Source: Endotrypanum monterogeii
Taxonomy: Eukaryota > Euglenozoa > Kinetoplastea > Trypanosomatida > Trypanosomatidae
DNA length: 64,000 nt
Assembly (NCBI GenBank): GCA_000333855.2
Contig: CM007341.1
Coordinates: 528,683-592,682, forward strand
Direction of reading: 5' to 3'
The notes under the pieces were generated by a model that was given only the letters and a program-made list of their open reading frames with translations, had not been told where the DNA came from and ran no database searches. The stretch's first letter is position 1, and each line of letters opens with the position of its first letter. Of the stretch, positions 59,901 to 64,000 are shown piece by piece. The position numbers and the translations under genes are program-made.

Positions 59901-61431
59901 AAGTTGCACTCGCCTCCAGAGTGCTAGCAGCGGCACCGTTCATACTGGTGCCCAAGTCGGCTGGCGTCGCAGGAGAAGGCTGCCGCGCCGCATCCCCGGT
60001 GGTGTTGCTCGCTTGGGGTGCCTTCGGTGTCGATACGATAGGCGAGATGCCCAGCGACGCAGTCGACGCAGTAGCTGCCACAAAGAATGCTTCACCCCGC
60101 TGGTTTTCGGTTGCGGTTGCTGACGCAGTAAGCGCAGTTGGTTGTGGGAGTTGGTGCTGCTGCTGCTTTCCTGACAGTGACGCCTCTCCGTTAGCGTGAA
60201 GAGAAGTCGCGGCAGGCGCAATGAGAGGTCGCGGGCGTCGAGCACGCACCTGACCCAACCTCTGCGGTGAGCCACAAGAGGCGCTCCTATTCGTGGTGTC
60301 TGTGTTTCGGAGACATAGCGCCGCCGCGGTGTCCCCGCCGCTTGATACGACATCGACGATGACGGGCCTCAGATGACTTGGCAAACATGTCACCCCAGAC
60401 GGCAACTCTGCTCCCAAAGCGGTCGTCTCGGAGGCCTTGACGTCGTGTACAGACGCAGTGACGAGAGTGCTGTGGTTCATAGAAAGGGCCCCAGTCGTCA
60501 AAGACAAGGAACCAGCAGAATCGGAGGTTGTATCTAAGTGCGCGCCGAGCGCACCAGTCGCACGTGACGGTGCACACCGGTTGCCCTCGTCGTGTTTCAA
60601 GGAATTGGCATTGGCCTTCCCTGCAATTCCCGCGTCTGTCGCGGATGATGACTGCAAAGATGGAGGCTGTGGTACAACTGAGTGTGATGGCCAACACACC
60701 GTCGGAGATGACACCGCAGAGGTGCTGCGCGAGTGACGACCCAATGCCCTGATCGGGTATGCACAGGGTCTCTCACAGCTGCCGAAGGTCGTTGGAAACG
60801 CAACGTTTTGGAGGGTTTGCTGGGGCACTTCCTCCATGGTGGCGGTAGCGCTGCGGTAGTCCCCGACCACCGCCGCACGGTCGTCGTCATCGTCCTCTGT
60901 CTCTGCACGAGCAGCGGGGAAGCCATCCGCATAGGGGTATCCAATGCAAGGACGAGCTGTACGACTGGCCTTCGGCTCCCCGAACACGGTTTTCCAGTGT
61001 TGCTCCTGGCACATAGGGCATTGTGAAAAAGAAGGGGATGACGATGTAGAAGATGTGATCCTATCCGTTACCGCAGGCGGAAAAAAAGCCGCTGCTCCAT
61101 TCACAGGCTCCCCGAGAGATTCGCGAGCTGCCGAAGTCTCCTTCGTTTTGCCACCAAGTTTCTCGAGAGGTATGCGGTTTGAGTGAAAGATGGGCGGGTT
61201 GTTGCTGAAAAACACGGTGAAGTAGAAACACGTTTGGGCAATGGTGTCTGTACGACACGCAGCTGAGGCGTGGTGGTGATGCGCATGGCCATGATGGCGA
61301 CCGCAACCATCTCCTGTAGGAGCCGCCGCCGCTCCTGCGGGTGTCGAAGCAGAGCGACCATTTACCTGTGATGCCGCGTTGAACGATGATAAGCTCGACA
61401 GCCGCGCCACCGGCGATAGGTTGGTGGACAT
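56920..61431 (-). CDS. 1503-aa protein of unknown function
   Basis: Predicted 1503-residue protein, the largest unknown here after the PB1 gene. Near the N-terminus are a His-rich patch (about 45-54, HHGHAHHHH) and a CxxC (CPMC, about 138-141) that might bind metal, followed by long Ser/Thr/Ala-rich stretches. More ordered blocks occur in the middle (LRYYRIVLTVSFTALVTTHT, then CPPCGLQYRFFLYHVDILRS with a second CxxC) and later (GRLGRVIIFTPDGVLARRLL and RFSPENSLLIVVPRQLQCRR). No known domain is recognised. The frame is open to 61449 from a GTG; the first ATG is 61431. It ends in an acidic tail (AGAEEEEEGMIA). Function is not inferred. Confidence 0.78.
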   Translation of the reverse strand: MSTNLSPVARLSSLSSFNAASQVNGRSASTPAGAAAAPTGDGCGRHHGHAHHHHASAACRTDTIAQTCFYFTVFFSNNPPIFHSNRIPLEKLGGKTKETSAARESLGEPVNGAAAFFPPAVTDRITSSTSSSPSFSQCPMCQEQHWKTVFGEPKASRTARPCIGYPYADGFPAARAETEDDDDDRAAVVGDYRSATATMEEVPQQTLQNVAFPTTFGSCERPCAYPIRALGRHSRSTSAVSSPTVCWPSHSVVPQPPSLQSSSATDAGIAGKANANSLKHDEGNRCAPSRATGALGAHLDTTSDSAGSLSLTTGALSMNHSTLVTASVHDVKASETTALGAELPSGVTCLPSHLRPVIVDVVSSGGDTAAALCLRNTDTTNRSASCGSPQRLGQVRARRPRPLIAPAATSLHANGEASLSGKQQQHQLPQPTALTASATATENQRGEAFFVAATASTASLGISPIVSTPKAPQASNTTGDAARQPSPATPADLGTSMNGAAASTLEASATSQEGPPWNMRVEDVRSAKGELRYYRIVLTVSFTALVTTHTGLMHSMQTRHAAAALVILCPPCGLQYRFFLYHVDILRSVLNRTTEFSIRTVQRFFGLLYSPTQRRKGSQQQVLRDIAAQLEMHPEAVETYCAVKAELASALCLRFPLPLLVPTTSAWVVPVLMRSSLASSRTRSLSRRTSEKWTSGPRGASATLMGWLTTDDTSTSPVEVGSSVCALSRSAASSSITHLADILHEAAAYVREYSEPFSSAFICGVLSLARSGRSGSNLHVRFSVGNGSDGATATGARPTNITSPCVQGQSALPSSMQSALPPKSVREALSASVSGCGVPASWVESFPEWLSPYSAYWRSLADTHALQHTSGSGVISFGKPTSTEKKRNDAGHPNRSTEDVDGKDAVLMAHASAGAEPLETASAGSLRAGAAGTWAVSTHSPEPHSFTEDSGSRAAAKSDARLPLATEGSGTELSVSRDMTVTLGGAASSGAVTAASCTQARGSSFPAKPLAPTRAAALSLNSPVRTAGDKAAPLTAKEDEYLLHRGRLGRVIIFTPDGVLARRLLVIAAFLWTCGGGGDAIDGGVVAQSGAPGRPCATEPQHQAHDSAEEVARRNAAAQHMYEMAVAAAVTSAEYANVPIQWVAEEFSEARMSALCSRFSPENSLLIVVPRQLQCRRVSLRKYVTGTTVLVEEHRGKGARICSAPFPFRCTISKQVIVQPDPTVTTLVREACNLHQGSHGTVHFADVFQRMAKWLHWQSAAAVLAREVHIKATATIPASSAPLKTWGASLTRFVSADAIWTSSDAFLGATATSPGARLTNDGSSRLTTPVVASPALGVIRSVSTSVSSPLNRLDTSCDLESVEESLLPGSKGDAGAWAYATSASTNATFGLAATAAAVSTPRAESTPSTSMLLASQGLLKPPSAFTNASCSAASPSKTTSPSVKFFSWFHSSPTSSSSAAATQNHPILSPTTLGQMYIANGGVDGQLQRLLAGAEEEEEGMIA

Positions 61432-61468
61432 GAGAGACGACCAGTCCACTCACCTCCCTCCCCCCACC

Positions 61469-61500
61469 AAATATATATATATATATATTTATATATATAT
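61469..61500. repeat. TA-rich repeat in the upstream flank
   Basis: AT run with one TTTA interruption, between the start of the 1503-aa gene and a pyrimidine-rich stretch at about 61515-61560. Confidence 0.88.
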
Positions 61501-61839
61501 TCAAAGCCGCAACCGGAGAAGCGGAGTGGACCAACAGACAACGGAAGTGATGAGGAGAGTAGTGAAAGTGAAAATTAAAACAGCGAGTCGATGACACGTA
61601 CACTTCTTGGAGTATCGAATGCGGTGAAGTTCTATGAGTAGATGTATGTGTGTGTGTGTGTATGTATACAAATGAAAAGGCGTCAGGGAACGTGCGTTGA
61701 TTAATCACTGAGAGAAAAAAGTGGGGGAGGAAGGAGGAAGCACACCGCAGTAGAGGGGGGAACAAACAAACAAACAAACAAAAAAGGTGGCGACAAAATA
61801 TAAAATATAGCTAAGGGAGTCCAAGGGGGAAATGCGAGA

Positions 61840-61842
<3 letters not shown>

Positions 61843-61872
<30 letters not shown>
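61843..61872. repeat. Palindromic (AT)n tract
   Basis: TAC before and GTA after the AT run extend the symmetry past the repeat. Confidence 0.88.
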
Positions 61873-61876
<4 letters not shown>

Positions 61877-63862
61877 CGAAATCACGCACACACACAAACT
61901 TACAGGACAGCACAAACAAATGGAGGTGGGAACAAAGAGAGTGAGGAATGGGTGGCCTACTCGTCATACACGAGAGGAGGTCCCGCAGTCGTACAGCAAG
62001 GTGAGATGATGATGAGCAGAAAATCAAGGAGGCATCGAAAAAAAAAACACCCAAAAGAAGGTAGCCTCGAAGACGTCTGAGCTGTAGATGATTGGATACA
62101 GGGTACTTTGAGGCGAGGACAAAAGCGTCTTGATTTGTTCTTGAGCTCCTCCTCGAGACGCCGCTGGACAGGACAGGACAGGGACGGGGGGGGGGGGGGG
62201 AGTGGCACACGTAAGAATTCAAGAGTGGAAATGAACAGAAAGAGAAGTTTGCTGCTCAGGCTTTGGGGAGTGGTGGTGAAGGGTACGGAAGCGCTGCCTC
62301 TCACAAGATGCGGACGACAAGAAAAAAAAAAAGGGTGTGGGAGAGGCTAAAGGAGGGGGATGCGTCAGAGGGAAAAAAGGAAATTATGGATTTTTTTTTC
62401 GAGAAATGGGGAAAGGGGAAAGGGGGGATGGATACAATACCTGCGGGGACGGAAAGAAGTTAAACAACCTGAGGTGACTTGATCAGCGCGAACGACAAGG
62501 GGGGGAGATTGACAAGAAGAAAAGGGTACAGTGAACCGAAAAAAAAAAAGTGAAGAATGGTGGTGGTGGTAGTAGTGATGGTGAAAGGAACGCACCAACA
62601 CCCCCACGAATCGTTGAGAGAAGAAACCCACGCAACAAGAAGAGGCAAGGGATCAGAAATGTATCGTAACGACAACGACAACAGCAGTAGTGGAGGAGGA
62701 GAGATAGGAGCAGTGGTAATGTTACAACAAATGGAGTGCGGCAGCACTAGAGGGAGGGAAGGAAAAAAAAAAAGAGAAAACAACAAATCGAATCACCCTG
62801 CGCTGTACAACTGCACCAACAGTTAAAAAGAAGCGGAAATATGTAAAGCGGCTGCGAGAGGGAGGCGGTGGGAATGAGGAGGGTGACAGAATAAAAGAAA
62901 AATGAACAATCAAATGGCCGCAGCGATGAGATACAGAAGAATCGACCGGTATCAGAGTGGCACACAGAATTCGGAAAAGTGAAGGACGCACACACACACG
63001 TACCCGTCGATCCTCTCAATTTTTGCTTCTCTATGTCCCTCTTAATTTTCTCTCAACTCCTTGCATGGAATGCAAGGCACCGGTTTGAAGGGAGAATACG
63101 ACTCACTTAGGCTGAGAGAGGGACCTCTGTACTTTCGTCTCTGCGGACCCTACGCTATGTTATCCCCTCTGCTTTGCAATACTAATGTCAAGTCTATAGG
63201 GAGAAAAAAAGATGTTATATTCAACCTCTCTTTTCTTCCCCACCTTTTTTTTCTTTCACTTGAGTGTGTGCGCTGAAGTTCTCCCTAATGTGTGTGCACT
63301 TACATACGGCCAGCGCTTAGAGCGACTTGTCTTACCTCCCCAACTTTGGGAGCGCTGGCTGAGACACGTGGAGAAATGCGGGCACACACGAGGTGTGGCA
63401 TCTGGGTAGGAGAGGTACGACATGTGTGTGTGTGTGTGTATGTGTGTTTGGGGATTCACATGTTGTGAATGATCGGAGCGGGAAGAGCGAAGGGGAGAAA
63501 AAAAAGAGAAGCGAAAACGCGGATGATGAGACGAAGGGATGTAGAAGATGGGTGACTTAACTTCCAGGATGTGGATGATGACGTGCACGCCACGCTTCGA
63601 TGCATAAACAACGACCGCTAAGCAGCTCAATCACTAAGCGACAGACTCCCGTACTCGGGGGCGCGTGCTCACGGCTACCGTTTAGGTTGTACAATGAGCA
63701 TGGTGAGGGGGGGTCGTGTAGCCGTCTACATTTTCTTGGGCTGTGACCTGGTGAGCAGTGAAAGATCAGGTGAAAGGAGAGAGGGAGTAGACGCTCCTCC
63801 TCACATGTGCACTCCCAGTGAAGCATTTATTTGAGGACACCTGAAATCCATGTGTCTCGAGG

Positions 63863-63868
<6 letters not shown>

Positions 63869-63907
<39 letters not shown>
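63869..63907. repeat. (TA)n microsatellite, about 39 bp
   Basis: Long TA run near the window end, followed by an irregular AT-rich stretch with TAGTAG/CTACTA elements. Confidence 0.93.
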
Positions 63908-63909
<2 letters not shown>

Positions 63910-64000
63910 TACTACGTATATAGTATATATTATTTATTTGTGTGTGATAGTAGTAGTATAGTAGTTACGTAGTAAAGTAGTCGGTACTTACTTCGTTTGG

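Larger units (their letters stand above)
61432..64000. other. Right-end region, no gene seen
   Basis: 2.6 kb upstream of the 1503-aa gene. Contains TA tracts (61469-61500, 61843-61872, 63869-63907), a 14-G run near 62188-62201, many A-runs and AC/TG stretches. An ATG frame at 63557-63826 (minus, 89 codons) has no family features. Probably 3' UTR of a gene beyond the window. Confidence 0.55.

Noticed and set aside
63557..63826. 89-codon ATG frame near the right end
   Set aside because: No polypyrimidine tract plus AG in position and no family features.
61432..64000. Possible strand-switch region at the right end
   Set aside because: No plus-strand gene is seen to the right, so a change of coding strand cannot be supported from this window.

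Overview
The window looks like nuclear chromosomal DNA of a trypanosomatid, most likely a Leishmania-type (Leishmaniinae) parasite. Seventeen well-supported protein genes all lie on the minus strand, with no introns and no operon-style overlaps. They are separated by 0.6-4.2 kb of low-complexity sequence full of TA, TG/CA, GA and homopolymer runs. Just upstream of most start codons the sense strand carries a polypyrimidine tract followed by AG, the layout of a spliced-leader trans-splice acceptor. The proteins carry long Ser/Ala/Pro/Gln-rich insertions typical of this group. The region reads as one stretch of a polycistronic unit transcribed from high to low coordinates. The genus cannot be fixed from sequence alone.

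In transcription order (right to left): a 1503-aa protein of unknown function (56920-61431); a 544-aa probable mitochondrial protein of unknown function (54510-56144); a low-complexity protein with an 11-Gln run (51276-53336); a 4.2-kb gene-free stretch with a long imperfect inverted repeat; a CEP95-like protein with a CH-like domain and C-terminal coiled coil (44502-47099); a probable mitochondrial TPR-like protein (41794-42852); a 149-base assembly gap beside a 27-G run; a Ser/Pro-rich unknown (38115-40250); PRMT5 (34331-37291); CYB5D1-like (31075-31740); branched-chain 2-oxoacid dehydrogenase E1 alpha (27512-28948); a DCC/DUF393 protein (24508-25344); a DUF971 protein (22856-23851); a zDHHC palmitoyltransferase (20346-22106); two adjacent genes for proteins with paired N-terminal membrane segments (18115-19272 and 13526-16573); a secreted or lumenal unknown (10287-11474); a doubtful 88-aa reading frame (9303-9569); a PB1-domain protein (3622-8421); and V-ATPase subunit H (634-2085).

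The genes do not form one pathway, as expected for trypanosomatid arrays where gene order is mostly not functional. Loose themes can be seen: mitochondrial metabolism (E1 alpha, DUF971, the TPR-like and 544-aa proteins), flagellum or basal body (CYB5D1-like, CEP95-like), and membrane or protein modification (zDHHC, PRMT5, V-ATPase H). Splice-acceptor positions were used to choose start codons; in several genes the longest open frame begins upstream at a non-ATG codon or runs through the polypyrimidine tract, so a shorter start is given.

The strongest non-coding signals are the 55-bp-arm inverted repeat at 48.8-48.9 kb, a 38-bp perfect palindrome abutting a splice acceptor at 16.9 kb, a 17-bp perfect hairpin at 9.75 kb, and a six-run G-quadruplex-forming repeat in the sense strand at 54.2 kb. 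I saw no tRNA, rRNA, CRISPR array or recognisable mobile element.
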